Shown in pieces: positions 1 through 11,380 of a stretch of DNA of 60,000 bases. A model generated the notes under the pieces. The model was not told the DNA's origin. It did no database searches and worked only from the letters and a program-made list of their open reading frames with translations. How positions within the stretch are numbered: position 1 is the first letter of the stretch; each line of letters opens with the position of its first letter. Source of the DNA: Adiantum capillus-veneris (lineage: Eukaryota; Streptophyta; Polypodiopsida; Polypodiales; Pteridaceae); the NCBI GenBank assembly GCA_014529385.2, contig CM043942.1, forward strand, positions 29,326,969 through 29,386,968, given 5' to 3'. A program made the position numbers and the translations under genes.

Positions 1-1047
1 CAGTGGCACGAGATGATGCGAGCCATTGCTAGAGTGGGTCCCTATCATGGTGATTGGCATGGGATAACATAAAACGAGATGCAAACAAAGGGGATCGATG
101 AAGAGAGAGTCCGCATCAACAACAAGCTTCAACCCATGCGTGAAGGATGGGCAAATTATGGATGTTCTATCATCTCCGATGGATGGAGTGATAGAAAGAA
201 GAGAGACATTATGAACATCTACGGTGTCTTTCATCATTGACACATACTTCTTGCGAGCCATCGATACGGGAAATAAAAGGCAAAGAACATTAGGCGAGAT
301 CATCTTTCATCATATCTGACAAGCTATCATTGAGGTAAGATACATGTATGTTTGTAGTATGCTACATGTAACATGATACATCATAGATAAATCATGATAG
401 TACATAACTCATACATGAATGTGGTTGTAGGTGGGCCAAGACAATGTGATTCAAGTTGTCACGGATAACACTTCCAATTACCGCAAGATGGGAAGAATGG
501 TGCAGGAAAAGTTCAAGCACATTAGGTGGACCCCATGTGCTTCTCATGGCCTAAACTTGCTTATGAAAGATATAGACAAGCTAGATTGGGTGAAGAGGGT
601 GACTAGTAATGCACTCTCCATAGTCAACTTCTTCGCAAAGAAGTTGAAGGTTCTTGATATCTTCTGCGAGCATATAGCCAATTGGAGTTAAGAGGTTGGC
701 CTCGACATGCTTTGCTTACATGTGGCTTCTCCTAGAGCGGTTCTGTGGTATCCACCCGTCGCTTCAAATGACATTGGTTTGCCCAAAGTTCATGCATGGT
801 TTAAAGAGGAGATGGGGACGGGTGTAGATGAGGCTCGGTCTATACAACAATGTCAATGCATGAGAGATAGATTTTGGAAAGAGGTGCAAGCCATTGTGAT
901 TGCGGTAACACCCATTTACAAAGTGTTACGAATGACAGATATGGAGGGTTCCACATTAGGACTCACTCACTCTATGGGGGATTTCCTAAAAGAGATATGC
1001 ACCACCCCCATTCCCGATGAATTGAACTTAGCTTTAGACGAGTTCAT

Positions 1048-1146
<99 letters not shown>

Positions 1147-2332
1147 GCTTTCTTTGAATAATGAATTAGGAATGTTAACTTCTTTTGACTTTGAATTTTC
1201 AAAGCTCCCACCGAGCTTTCTTTCACTCCAAAACGCAATGCTATAGTGGCTATTGTGGAAAGGAGGTGGAAATGGATTCACAGGCCTATACATGACATGG
1301 CCGCATTATTGCATCCCACCTTCAAAGGACCTCTTCTACATAGTGATAAGGAGTTGTCCAATGATCGAGATGTGTACCTAAATACCATCATGGATAATGC
1401 CATTGCCAAGCAAGGACTCCTTCTTCAAGACCTTATCAAGTACCACAATCAAGGGAGCGTGGCCTTTACAAGGTGTGTTTGTTTGCACAGAGAGTCAATG
1501 CTCAAGCCACTTTTTTGGTAGGAGTCATTTGGTTACCAAATGCTTCATGTCCAAAAGGTACCATGACGAGTCCTATCTCGGGTAATAATTAAGCATAGAG
1601 ATGTAACATGTTTAAAGCTTGAACTTTTAACTTTTAACTTGCATCAAATAGGATTCCTCTTCGCGTGCTTGTGAGAGGAAGTAGACTTCCTACTCACTAA
1701 TACACACGAAGATACGCGTGGTGGTGGAGATGCAAACCATGGAGATATCTAAATAGGTGATAAATTGTAATCAATGATCGTGATTCATGATTCATAACTT
1801 ACGATTCATGAATCATTAATCATTTATACATGATGCAACCTTTTTCAAGTTGCAACTTGCAACTTTGATCTCTTGAAAGTTGAGTCTTAAGTCTAGTGAC
1901 TAATCTTTGCTATTATTTACTATTTAGTCCCTTCAATGCATTGAAATTTGAAATTTGTTCATTTCTAGGTGAATGTGGGCAGTGGACACTCTTAAGAGTG
2001 TCAACAAAGAGAATGATCCAGCGGAGATGTAGATAAATGCAGAGCTCTTTAGAGAGCTAGAGGAGGTTATCTTCGAGTCTCACAAACTCAGAGCGGCTGA
2101 GATAGATGTCGTGGTTGTGCTCTTCTACACGTGAAGCGTTGTTTAGGGAGCTCCTCAGCAGTTTCTGTGAGAGATGAGGAAGATCTTATTGCATTTCTCA
2201 GAGAGCTTGAGTAGGATGAGGAGGGCAATATTCATAGTGAGGGTGATTGATCTCTGACTCTAGTGAGGACACTACTTCCCCTATGCATAGTGATACCTCT
2301 ATCTTTGAGGATGAGTCGAGTCATGAGTCATG
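1..2332 (+). pseudogene. hAT-superfamily transposase relic (DUF659 type), with introns
   Basis: Decayed cut-and-paste transposase. Near 160-215 the translation contains GCSIISDGWSDRKKRDIMN, the hallmark of DUF659 in plant hAT proteins. The next exon (431-691) gives VVTDNTSNYRKMGRM and PCASHGLNLLMKDI, the conserved block around the second catalytic Asp and the SHGLNL motif. Further pieces lie at 707-1047 and about 1205-1521 (RRWKWIHRPIHDMAALLHP). An acidic Ser/Asp/Glu-rich tail ends near 2330, as usual for this family. A GT-AG intron (335-430) joins the first two exons in frame. A GTAAGT donor at 1048 leads straight into a microsatellite. The gene is dead: stops at about 81 and 238, a stop at 690, and frame changes in the tail. 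The N-terminal BED finger would lie left of the window. I could not recognise the C-terminal dimerisation block. Confidence 0.75.
1053..1144. repeat. Compound microsatellite (TC)n(TG)n
   Basis: About 27 TC units run directly into about 18 TG units. It begins 5 bp after a GTAAGT splice donor, so it lies in an intron of the hAT relic. It produces spurious Arg-Glu and Thr-His repeat ORFs on the minus strand. Confidence 0.95.
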
Positions 2333-3595
2333 ACTAGAGGGGCTTCTAGGCTAAATTTAGCCTTCACTTTAGCCTTTTTTGTATTTACTATTGCGGATTG
2401 TCCTCGGGCCTTATATTTTGGTCATCTTGTAGTCTTGTCTATCTATGTTCATCATTCATGAGTCATGAGTCATCATGTTGTAATGTATGATTCCTAATCA
2501 TGTTTTGGAGGTCTAAATGTGTGCAATTCTCTATTTTTTAAGTGAATTTGCACATCTTAAAAAGTGGATCGTACCTCTATCGAACTTTTTTTCCAAAATT
2601 TTCAAACCATTTTTTCACACCTTATAGCTATGGTCACAGGAAGACCTTGCATCGCCTCTGCATCAGATCCTAGCTAGCTTGTATTTGCTCAAACTAGCCT
2701 CTTAGAGTATGGATGAGATCTAACTAAAAGTCTTGGCAGCCTCATCCGGTGGAAGTCATTTGCCCTGGAAGACTGAAGTACATCATGCTCGCCATGTGAA
2801 CCATGCCACTAAACTGTGAATCAGCTCCCAACGTTGAGGACACACTCGTTTTTGTTCTACCTAAGCCTTTTGATAAAGAATATTGGGAGATCAAGGAGCA
2901 TGTATAGCTGTACTTTGAATAAGGAAAACCACTTGAGGAAATTTATTTAAAGTGCAATCGCCACTGTAGAGCTGATCTAACCTCTGATTAATGGAGGGAT
3001 GACATCCTTCTATTGAGCTTACAAAATAGGATACGCCTTTTCGATACATGCTGCCAGGAAAACCAAAAGGTTGTGCATTTCCTAGCAAGTAAATCACTTT
3101 TATTTAAAGAAAACTCGAATGTATATTTTATCTCGCCGTACATCATACACTTGATTTTATCTTGCCGTACATGATTTTTGGGCCATTTGGACAATGTTGC
3201 CCCTAGTCGTCATTAGGCTCCTTCCGATCTTTGGGTCACTTTCGACATCATCCAAAGCATGAATTAATTTTAAAACTGCTATTAGTTGTTGTACAAATCC
3301 AGATTAGGCTGTCATTTTGCCATTTTAATGATGCTTTAATGACTGCTGCATCTTGTGAGATATATTATTGCACGGAAAAGAGAGATTCTTGCATAACCTT
3401 ATCTCTCAACACTTAACCTTCTCTCTCAACACTTAACACATAATTTTGAACCATTTCATCTTTTATCATTATGGATCTTGTGTTCTCCCATTGGTTAAGG
3501 TAGAAATAACAATAGCAAAATTAGGATCAGTCCAATGTGCATCCAGCATACTAGTGAGATCATTGTGATATGCCATGAAACCACATTATCTTGTG
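2333..3595. other. No recognisable gene
   Basis: AT-rich sequence with only short open frames (the longest about 68 codons), none resembling a known family. The motif ATTCATGAGTCATGA recurs near 2450-2480 and close relatives occur at 1785-1815 and 2320-2335. These may be sub-terminal repeats of the hAT element, but no terminal inverted repeat was established. Confidence 0.5.
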
Positions 3596-4790
3596 GATAT
3601 CATTAGAGAGCATCAACCACTAAATTATGCCTGCCAAGAATATGATCAATATGCAAATGCAATTGTGATAGTAAAATCGCCCACCTCGCTTGTTCGTCGG
3701 ATAACTTCATTTGTGTCATAAAATACTTGATGCTTTGGTGGTCCATTTTTATGAGATAAAAGAAGTGCAAAGTATGTAGCGCTTTTAAGAATCTAGAGCA
3801 TGTATTACGGCAAGTAATTATTTCTCATAGATCCCAACACACGCTCTTCTGCCTGTAGACAGTGACTTTCATATGGTGTGACATGTCCTCCTTGCAAAAG
3901 AACCGCTCCTAAGAAATCACCGCAAGCATCACTTTCAACCTCAAATGGCTATATGAAATCCAAGAGCACTAGCAGTAGTTCCAAAATCAGTTTTTCTTTG
4001 CCCATTGAAACTTGACCTTTTTCTTCAATAGTAGAGTGGTCCCACTATAATGGACAACTTCTCCTATAGTAGGAACACATCCCAATGAACTTTTGGATTT
4101 CATGAAGATTCCTTGGTTGAGGCCACTCTTGCATTATTTTCAACTTTTCTATATCCATGTGAATACCATATTTGAAGATAATGTGACCTAAATAGTGAAT
4201 CTCTTCTAAGAAGAACTCAATTTTTTTGCCATTAACATAGAGCTTGTTATCTCATAGTTCTTCAAAAACTTCTCTGAGATAACTCTTATGTTCTTCTAGG
4301 ATCTTATAGTATATTACGATATTATCAAAGAATACTCTAGTGTAAGCATGATGCCTACAAAAGATGATGTGTTCCATTATTCTATTTAGTTTGGTTGGTG
4401 CATTTTTAATTCCAAAAGGCATCATAAAAAATCCATATAGACCAATTTGAAAGGTAGTGTGGAATGAAGTCTCATGAATATCTTGTACTAAATAGATATG
4501 ATGATAAATGCTCTTGTGATCTATCCTACTAAAGTAGGAAGACCCTTTTAGCTTATCAAAGAGATCCTCAATCCTTGGAACTGGAAATCATGGGTGAAAA
4601 AAAAAAGGAGATGAACGAGGTCGTATCATCATTTTCTCTAAAATCTCATTCACTTGTGACATATAGTGCAATAGGAAGCTGATAATACCTTTCAATTCCT
4701 CCTACCCTAGCTTATAAGAAGATGTGCCTTCATGGAATATCTTGGGACCATTTCCTTCTTCAACAAGAGGCAAAAGCCTAAGTTTTGATA
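3596..4790 (-). pseudogene. Ty3/gypsy pol relic (RT and RNase H)
   Basis: Read on the minus strand, the region encodes a broken reverse transcriptase. QVNEILEKMMIRP (RT N-terminus, near 4620-4670) is followed by PRIEDLFDKLKGSSYFSRIDHKS (near 4510-4580), then MMPFGIKNAPTKLNRIMEHI (near 4370-4430). The catalytic box is degraded to FFDNIVIY where YVDDIVIYS is expected. A connection segment YLGHIIFKYGIHMDIEKL follows. At the far end (3610-3710), QARWAILLSQL and HILGRHNLVVDALS mark the RNase H C-terminus. The part of RT between the first two blocks is missing and no long ORF survives. Protease and gag are not seen between it and the primer-site-like sequence at 4783, so the 5' part was deleted. 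Confidence 0.75.
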
Positions 4791-4794
4791 CCAA
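4783..4794 (-). other. Putative primer binding site and LTR edge of the gypsy relic
   Basis: The minus strand reads TTGGTATCAAAA, two changes from the initiator tRNA-Met primer site TGGTATCAGAGC. It is directly preceded (higher coordinates) by ...CTTTACA, the expected CA end of an LTR. The matching LTR would start at TG, 4795, and run rightwards; no second copy lies in the window. Confidence 0.4.
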
Positions 4795-5880
4795 TGTAAA
4801 GACTTTGTTCAATTTAACTTATGGCAATTATGATATACATCAATAGTAGCATCATGTGTAGCATAAAAATTGGAAATGGCAACAAACACAAGAACACAAA
4901 TTGAAAGAATGAGACACCACATAGAGGGCCAAGTTTATGAGCCCCCCCCCCTTTGAAAGGATTTTTATTAATCTTCCACTTGCGCAGAGATTACATAAAT
5001 ATGATGATCACATTCTTTATGTAAATTAGATCAAGAAGACTATGGAATTTCAGGATCCAGTAACATATATGCTCAAAGACTTTGTTAGGAGTCATAATGG
5101 AGTCCATCTCTCAAGGATTAGAAGGCTATGCGAGCCAAGAGTTTCTATGGAGAGAAGCATCATGTATTTGGTATGGCTTACACAAAATCCTCTTCTCAGA
5201 GTGCAGCAAGCCCAGGATCATATTCGCTACCTTAGCTAATATAATAGGTGTAGTATAGAGCAATAGCATGGAATGTGAGAGAGATGGAGCACTGGAGAGC
5301 AAGGAGTTGATGGTTGTCAAAGCCTTCTAGCATAAAAAGTATGCCTAAGCACCCCTATAGGGAAAATTAAGTAAGGTGCCAAAAAGAAGATAGAAAGATT
5401 CTGAAAAAGTTGTAGTTTTGGTCTACTTTTGGGCGGTGTATATTTTTTAGTACAATCCCTAAGTTTTTTTCTCATCTATTTGGCGATAGAATGTCAAATT
5501 TTGAGTAGACTTGTCGATTTAACACCAAGGTTTATAATAAAGTTTTGATCAAATTTACTTTCTTATATACTATTTAAGTAGAAATAGTCCATTTATATCA
5601 GCTACTTTCATTTTGAAGAGGTATTTTGCCTAAAGAGTACATAGATTCACTGATTTATAAGAGTTTTTCTAGATAATCATTATTTTGGTGATCATATGTA
5701 AACTTATAGCTCTACTTATAGCCAAAACCTTGGGGTTAAAATTGTGTTTTCAACCAAATTGGTGATATACACCCGAACAAGTTTACACTATTTTTGGATA
5801 AAAAGCATAGTTTTTGGCCTATTTTTACTCCAAAAGTGTCTTACTCCTCAAGGGGACATATTTTCAGCCTCCTAGAGCCT

Positions 5881-6106
5881 TCTTACCCATACATGCACTT
5901 ATCCCCACATTTTTGGCCATGCTATCCCATTCCCGCACTACTCCTCGCATGTAAATTGCTTCTTACCCATACATGCACTTATCCCCACATTTTTGGCCGT
6001 GCTATCCCATTCCCACACTACTCCTCGCATGTAAATTGCTTCTTACCCATACATGCACTTATCCCCACATTTTTGGCCATGCTATCCCATTCCCACACTA
6101 CTCCTG
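5881..6106. repeat. 80-bp tandem repeat, 2.8 copies
   Basis: Copies start at 5881, 5961 and 6041, each opening TCTTACCCATACATGCACTT. The third stops after CACACTACTCCTG. The units differ at only a few positions, such as GGCCATG versus GGCCGTG, so the duplication is fairly recent. Confidence 0.9.
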
Positions 6107-6444
6107 TCAATTTTGAGGTCGTTTCTAGGCTATTTTCATCCCGTAAAAGCTTTTTGAAATCCCTAGAAAATTTCCTTATGGATTATAATTTGTTTTTTAG
6201 TGCTCTTAACACTTATAAATCCCGGCATTGCCATTCTCACTGAGTCATAGCTCATTTAGTGGCCTTTATGAGTATTTTCTGTCTCTAGCCTAGAGAGACA
6301 AAATCGTGTTTTATGCATCAGACTCGCATTTTGACCACATGGATGACTTGAGTGTGATCAAAATTATATTTTGATGACACATAAAAAATTTCAACATATC
6401 AAAATTACATTTTGATAACATAATCGAAAATTTAACATGCACGT

Positions 6445-6615
6445 CGAAGGCATGCCTTTGAGCAAGATGAGACATTTTTCTTTCTTGAAATAATTTAACA
6501 TCATGGAAAATTCAGCATAAATCAAAGGCATGTCTTTAGGCAAGATGAGCCATTTTTTCTACTTGAAGTAAGCACATCACTAGAAATTTAACATACATCG
6601 AAGGCATGCCTTTGT
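6445..6615. repeat. Diverged ~77-bp tandem repeat with an AAGGCATGCCTT core
   Basis: Three related units start at about 6445, 6523 and 6599, spaced 78 and 76 bp. Each carries [CG]AAAGGCATG[CT]CTTT, and the first two continue with CAAGATGAG. The core is itself palindromic. Confidence 0.65.
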
Positions 6616-7076
6616 TTTATTTTAAATAGTCATACATCACCAAAAATAAGGCATGCACATCATACTTCTGCTATGAGATCATTAGGAGTACTATGCCTAA
6701 CATGGGATTCATTAAAATTAGGTCATTAATGGGTTTACTAGTGAAAATGTGTTACAATTCTTAGGGAGTTACTTGGTGTAACATCTTGATATCACGTGCA
6801 TTCAAGTCCTCTTTTATAAACCCCTATGTAATCTACTTTGAGTAGTTTTGTCCACCCCTCTAAATTATTTTTTTAAATTTATAAATCCCTTAGCATCTTT
6901 TTTTTTTCAAGAGAGATTTAAAATATCCTTATGTAGTAAAAATACAATTATTTCACTACAAGAAAAATCGTTTTTTAGGAAAGCAAGATACTCCCCTTAA
7001 AGACTACTTTTAGAGGAGTTTTCTTAAACCCCATTTTTCCAATGCCTAGGGAGTACTGAGTATGATCCCCTTTAGT

Positions 7077-7303
7077 TGTTACCATATACATGTGGTAGTG
7101 ATGTGTGTGAACACACTAGGACCGCCGGGGCAATTTTTTCCTCTTTAGGAGGTTTTTTCCCTCGTGCATTGTATATATGCCCATCACTCTAGGGCTATCT
7201 ATCTTTCCATTGCACACTAAGTAACACACTCTCTATTGTGTGCCTTGAGCTTCCTTCGTCTTCTCCAAGCTATGTGCGTTTCTCTGCAACCCTAGTTCCA
7301 ACA
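7077..7303 (+). repeat. 5' LTR of outer copia element
   Basis: TG...CA ends, followed after two bases by the tRNA-Met primer site. It matches 17481-17707 over its full length without gaps. Confidence 0.93.
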
Positions 7304-7305
7304 AT

Positions 7306-7317
7306 TGGTATCAGAGC
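7306..7317 (+). other. Primer binding site (initiator tRNA-Met)
   Basis: TGGTATCAGAGC, the standard plant copia primer site complementary to the 3' end of initiator tRNA-Met, two bases inside the 5' LTR. Confidence 0.93.
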
Positions 7318-7664
7318 AGGTTGCGTCCTCCCGGGCTTAGTCGCCAGCTGCTCCAGCACACGCCTGCTCACTTTCTCCGATTTCAGTGAGCTTTGGCAAG
7401 CGTTCGCAGGTTGACAAATACTTTGGGTGAGCTCGTAGAGCTCGGTCTACTCAGATTTTTTATTTGGGCTCATTTCGGCCTCCGTTTCCACTACAAGCAG
7501 TATTGCACACACTATTTCATCATTTTGTGCAGATTTCTGTCAGTGCTGTTTTCTGCATAACATGTGCCTTATAGTCTTCTACGGTTTGTGCTATATAGCA
7601 CGTGTTGTTCCCGCTTCGTTTCTCCTATTTTCGGGCAATTTTCACATCAGGTGCAGCATTTACC

Positions 7665-8596
7665 ATGGCTGACAACAACAACACAAATGTGTTCAAGATG
7701 TTTGCTACTGAGGATAGGTTGGATGGGGAAAACTACCCTATGTGGAATTATATGATGCAACATGTTCTTGTGTCAAAGGGCGTCTGGAACATTGTGCAGG
7801 GCATTGATGTACGTCTTGGTTCTGAAGATGTAGGCGATGTTGAGGATGTTGCAGGTCTTGCTGCAAGGATTGCTGCTGTTAGAGTTGTTTTGCCTACGGC
7901 AGAACAAGGTCATTGGGATGTTAAGGATGCACAAGCTCATGCCTTAATTGCGTTGTCCGTGAAGCGCACCATTGTTCCTCACATCCGTTCAGCAAAATCT
8001 ACAAAGCAGGCTTGGGATATTTTGGTTGGTCTTTATGCAAGTCGCAATGAGGCTAAAATTGATTTCCTGCGTAAAGAGTTGGAGTCGAAGATTATGCATC
8101 AGGAAGATGATATGGACACTTTCCTTGCTAGTGTCAAGGATATCAATGAGCAATTTATTTCTGCAGGAGAAGTCATTTCAGACAGTTCCCTTGTTCAGAC
8201 TGTTCTTGATGCCTTACTAGATTCTTATCAGACTTTTGCTAGTACTTGGAGACTTATGACCCAAGGGAATCCAGAAGTTGTCAAGTTTGATGCATTATGC
8301 ACATTGCTGTTGCAAGAGTCACTTTCCAGAAAAAACAGGACTAGGCAGCGTGCAATTGAACAGGCTTTTATTGCTTCTCAAAGAAAGGGTGGTAACAGTA
8401 ATGCAGCCACTTCTTATGGTTCTGCTGCGAGTGGCAAAAATTATGTTCTAATGCTTCTGCTGGCAGCAATTTGTCTGGAAATTCTGGTGACAAGGGCAAA
8501 AAGAAGATGTGTTGCCATTATTGTAAAGCTAATGATCACTTGATCAAGTCGTGTCCTAAGTTGAAGGCCAAAGAGGCTAAGAAGAAAGAGGGCGGT
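7665..8596 (+). pseudogene. Gag of outer copia element, 5' part
   Basis: Nucleocapsid precursor. The in-frame ATG at 7665 (MADNNNTNVFKMF) is preferred over the upstream codon at 7602, since it opens the usual copia Gag start with DRLDGENYPMWNYMMQ. Retrotran_gag/UBN2 features follow: AWDILVGLYASRNEAK and KELESKIMHQEDDMDTFL. Near 8440 a frameshift moves the reading frame. In the new frame a zinc knuckle CCHYCKANDHLIKSCPK (CX2CX4HX4C) lies at about 8505-8560. The reading frame is then cut at 8596 by the inner element. Gag resumes after 14092. Confidence 0.85.
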
Positions 8597-8788
8597 TGAA
8601 GGAGTACGAGCGGAAGTGCGACGCGAGAGAGAGTGCGAGAAGAAGAGCACGACGATATGGTGAACTCGCTCTAATGTAATGTGTAGAGCATAGTGAGTTC
8701 TTATTAGGTTTTTACAAAAGAATATGTGTACATACCTGGCGGCCCGCCCACTTACCTGGGCGACCACATTGGGCTTTATACCCCAACA
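8597..8788 (-). repeat. 3' LTR of inner copia element
   Basis: It lies downstream of the RNase H frame in the element's sense direction. The adjacent polypurine tract (minus strand AGTGGGAGGT, 8789-8798) abuts the LTR start TGTTGGGG. Confidence 0.93.
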
Positions 8789-8877
8789 ACCTCCCACTTA
8801 AAGTCCAATGTGGTACTTTAAGTGTGAGAGAAGCTACTATACAAGCTAATATACAAGAGATGTAGAGAAGTGATGTA

Positions 8878-9408
8878 CTACCCTACACCTAACTGCTTGC
8901 GAAAATGCGCAAAGCTCTCTGAGGGAAGTCCTTTTGTAAGTAGATCAGCAGGATTTTCTGTGGTGTGAACTTTGACAAGCTGAAGTTGCTTATCCTTGAG
9001 CATTTCCCTGATGAAATGATACTTCACATCCACATGCTTTGTCTTTGAGTGATAAACTGGATTGCGAGCCAATTGTATAGCACTTTGACTATCACAATAT
9101 AACACAGGCATCTCTTCTTTTATTCCCAAATCTGTTACTAGTCGATTAAGCCAAATTAATTCTTTGCATGCCTCTGATGCTGCAACATATTCAGCCTCTG
9201 TAGTAGACTGAGTAACACAATCTTGTAATCTAGAACGCCATGATACTGCTCCACCAGCCAATGTAAAGACATACCCTGACGTAGACCTTCGGTTGTCTAA
9301 GTCACCTGCATAATCTGAGTCTGTAAAACCCTTTACACTTAGCTCCTGACTCCCATAGCATATACGCATACTCTTTGTAGCTTTCAGGTATCTCAATATT
9401 CCTTTCAC
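8878..9408 (-). pseudogene. RNase H domain of inner copia Pol
   Basis: Degrades the RNA strand of the RNA-DNA hybrid during reverse transcription. It is the C-terminal end of Pol, opening KGILRYLKATKSMRICYG. Then come GFTDSDYAGDLDNRRSTSGYVF (catalytic Asp), STTEAEYVAASEACKEL (catalytic Glu), LYCDSQSAIQLARNPVYH (catalytic Asp) and the tail KHVDVKYHFIREML. The domain looks complete. It is separated from RT by a single in-frame TGA at 9415-9417 where HWEAVK is expected, so a TGG codon was lost to a G-to-A change. Confidence 0.88.
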
Positions 9409-9414
9409 TGCCTC

Positions 9415-10242
9415 TCAATGTTTCTTGCCTGGGTTTGACATGTATCGACTTACCACTCCCATTGCAAATGCAATGTCTGGGCGAGTAGCAATCATTGCAT
9501 ACATCAAACCACCCACTGCAGACGCATATGGAATCTTATCCATTTCAGCCTGTTCTTCCTCAGACACAGGACAATCTTGTTTGCTAAGTTTCACATATGG
9601 TGGCAATGGAACACTCAATGCCTTTCCCTTCTCCATATTGAAACGTTGCAAAACCTTGTCAATATACTCTATTTGAGATAACCAAATCAACTTCTTTCAT
9701 CTGTCTCTCTCAATGCGCATACCAAGTATATGACTTGCCTCACCCATGTCTTTCATGTCAAACGATTTTGCCATCTTTGACTTCAAAGCTGAAATTTCTT
9801 CCAAGTGCTTGCCAACAATCAACATGTCATCCACATACAAAATAAGGATCAGCCAACTGCCATCCTTAGCCTTCTTTGTATATAGACAGTGATTGAACTC
9901 ACTACGTTTGTAGCCTTGAGAAAGCATAAACTTGTGGAATTTATGGTACCATGCCCTCGGTGATTGTTTTAAGCCATAAAGACTCTTTAACAACTGGCAT
10001 ACCCAATCTTCCTTGCCTTTCTCAACAAACCCTTTTGGCTGCTGCATGTAAATTTCCACATCTAAATCACCATGCAAGAACGCTGTCTTGACATCCATTT
10101 GGTGCAACACCAAATCTAATATGGTAACCAATGCAAGAAAGCATCTTGACCACCGGAGAGAAGACTTCATCAAAGTCAATGCCTTGTTCTTGCTTAAAGA
10201 CCTTGGCAACAAGCCTTGCTTTGTACTTTGGCTGACTATCAT
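9415..10242 (-). pseudogene. Reverse transcriptase of inner copia Pol
   Basis: Copia RT core. MDVKTAFLHGDLDVEIYMQQPKGF gives the first catalytic Asp region, followed by SLYGLKQSPRAWYHKF and the catalytic box LYVDDMLIVG (residues 135-144 of the 9697-10242 frame). The thumb and connection part lies in 9415-9690 (YIDKVLQRFNMEKGK, GGLMYAMIATRPDIAFAMG). Lesions are a frameshift near 10090-10160 that links it to the upstream integrase/RT frame, a TGA at 9697-9699 (probably CGA before) and the TGA at 9415-9417. Confidence 0.88.
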
Positions 10243-11341
10243 GAGCGGTGATCTTATACCTGTAAACCCATTTACAAGGTAGAGCCTTTTTGCCCCGTGG
10301 GAATTTAACTAGCTTCCATGTCTGGTTTTTATGCAGAGCTGTCATCTCTGACTGCATGGCCAATTGCCAATTCCCGGAGTCCTTCATTTGCACTGCTTCC
10401 TTGTAACATGAAGGCTCATTGCAATCAGTCAACATGACATAATTCATAGATGGAACAAACCTATCAGCAGGTCGCGTGACACGTCCAGATCTACGCACAA
10501 TAGGTGGCTCAGGCTCAGCCACAACCTGTGGTTCCACTCTATCATGTCCTTGCTCCTCTTGAGCCCTGACATTTTGTCTTGCACGTGCAGGTCCATATTC
10601 TTGGAAGACAACTCTTCTAATCTCCTCAACCCTCTCTGGTTTAGAATGATACTTGGATTCATTAAAGTGAACATCATTGCTGCGGACAACCTTTCTAGAT
10701 TCGGGATCCCAAAGTCTGTACCCCATCTCACCAGAATTACCATAGCCTAGAAAGATGCACTTTCTACTCTTTGGCTCAAGTTTGTTCCTAAATTCCTTTG
10801 GAACGTGAGTATATGCCTCACAGCCAAAGACTCTGAGATGCTTGTATGAGGGCATTTTGCCTGACCATACCATCTCTGGCACTGAATCCTTCTGCAAAAC
10901 CTTGCTAGGAGATCTATTTACAAGATGAACAGCTGTTGATACAGCTTCAGCCCAAAACCCATTTGGCAGTTGTGCATTAGACAACATACTTCTCACCTTC
11001 TCTTGTATGGTCCTATTCATCCTCTCAGCAACACCATTTTGAGGAGGATTGTAAGGAGCAGTAAGTTCACGTTTTATACCTTTTGACTCACAAAAGTCCT
11101 GAAAGGCCTTTGAAACATACTCTCCACCATTGTCAGTGCGTAAGCATTTAAGCTTCTTGCCACTCTGATTCTCCACAAGTGTCACAAACGTTTTGAAAAC
11201 ACTAAACGCTTCATCCTTGTGCTTGAGAAAGTAAACCCATACTTTCCTCGAGTAATCATCTATAAATGTCATAAAGTAAGAAGCTCCCCCTAGAGATAGG
11301 TTAGGCATAGGTCCACACAAATCACTATGAACAAGTGCCAA
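10067..11341 (-). pseudogene. Integrase and RT N-terminus of inner copia Pol
   Basis: The integrase core inserts the cDNA into host DNA. The DDE residues are all present: D7 (LVHSDLCGPM), D70 (LRTDNGGEY) and E106 (PPQNGVAERMNR), with the expected 35-residue spacing between the last two. The copia C-terminal signature KCIFLGYGNSGEMGYRLWDP follows, then RT begins: WQLAMQSEMTALHKNQTW, KWVYRYKITAHD, YKARLVAKVFKQEQGIDFDEVFSPV. The frame is lost just after this point (about 10160). The integrase domain itself appears undamaged. A TAG at 11381-11383 separates it from Gag-protease. Confidence 0.88.
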
Positions 11342-11380
11342 CTGTGTATCTCTTCTACTGCTTCTATGCTTATGTGGCTG

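Larger units (their letters stand above)
4795..7076. other. Non-coding stretch, possibly starting with a decayed LTR
   Basis: No gene recognised. Its left edge may be the LTR that belongs to the primer-site-like sequence at 4783-4794. It contains two small tandem-repeat blocks (5881-6106 and 6445-6615). The apparent 149-codon ORF at 5794-6243 is created by the 80-bp repeat and is not considered a gene. The stretch ends where the outer copia LTR begins. Confidence 0.5.

Noticed and set aside
1044-1293. Minus-strand ORFs with Arg-Glu and Thr-His repeats (also at 24755, 42922, 43546, 48529 and 56819)
   Set aside because: They are translations of dinucleotide microsatellites, open only because TC/AC runs contain no stops.
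5794-6243. 149-codon plus-strand ORF
   Set aside because: Produced by the 80-bp tandem repeat and AT-rich flanks; no domain and no conserved composition.
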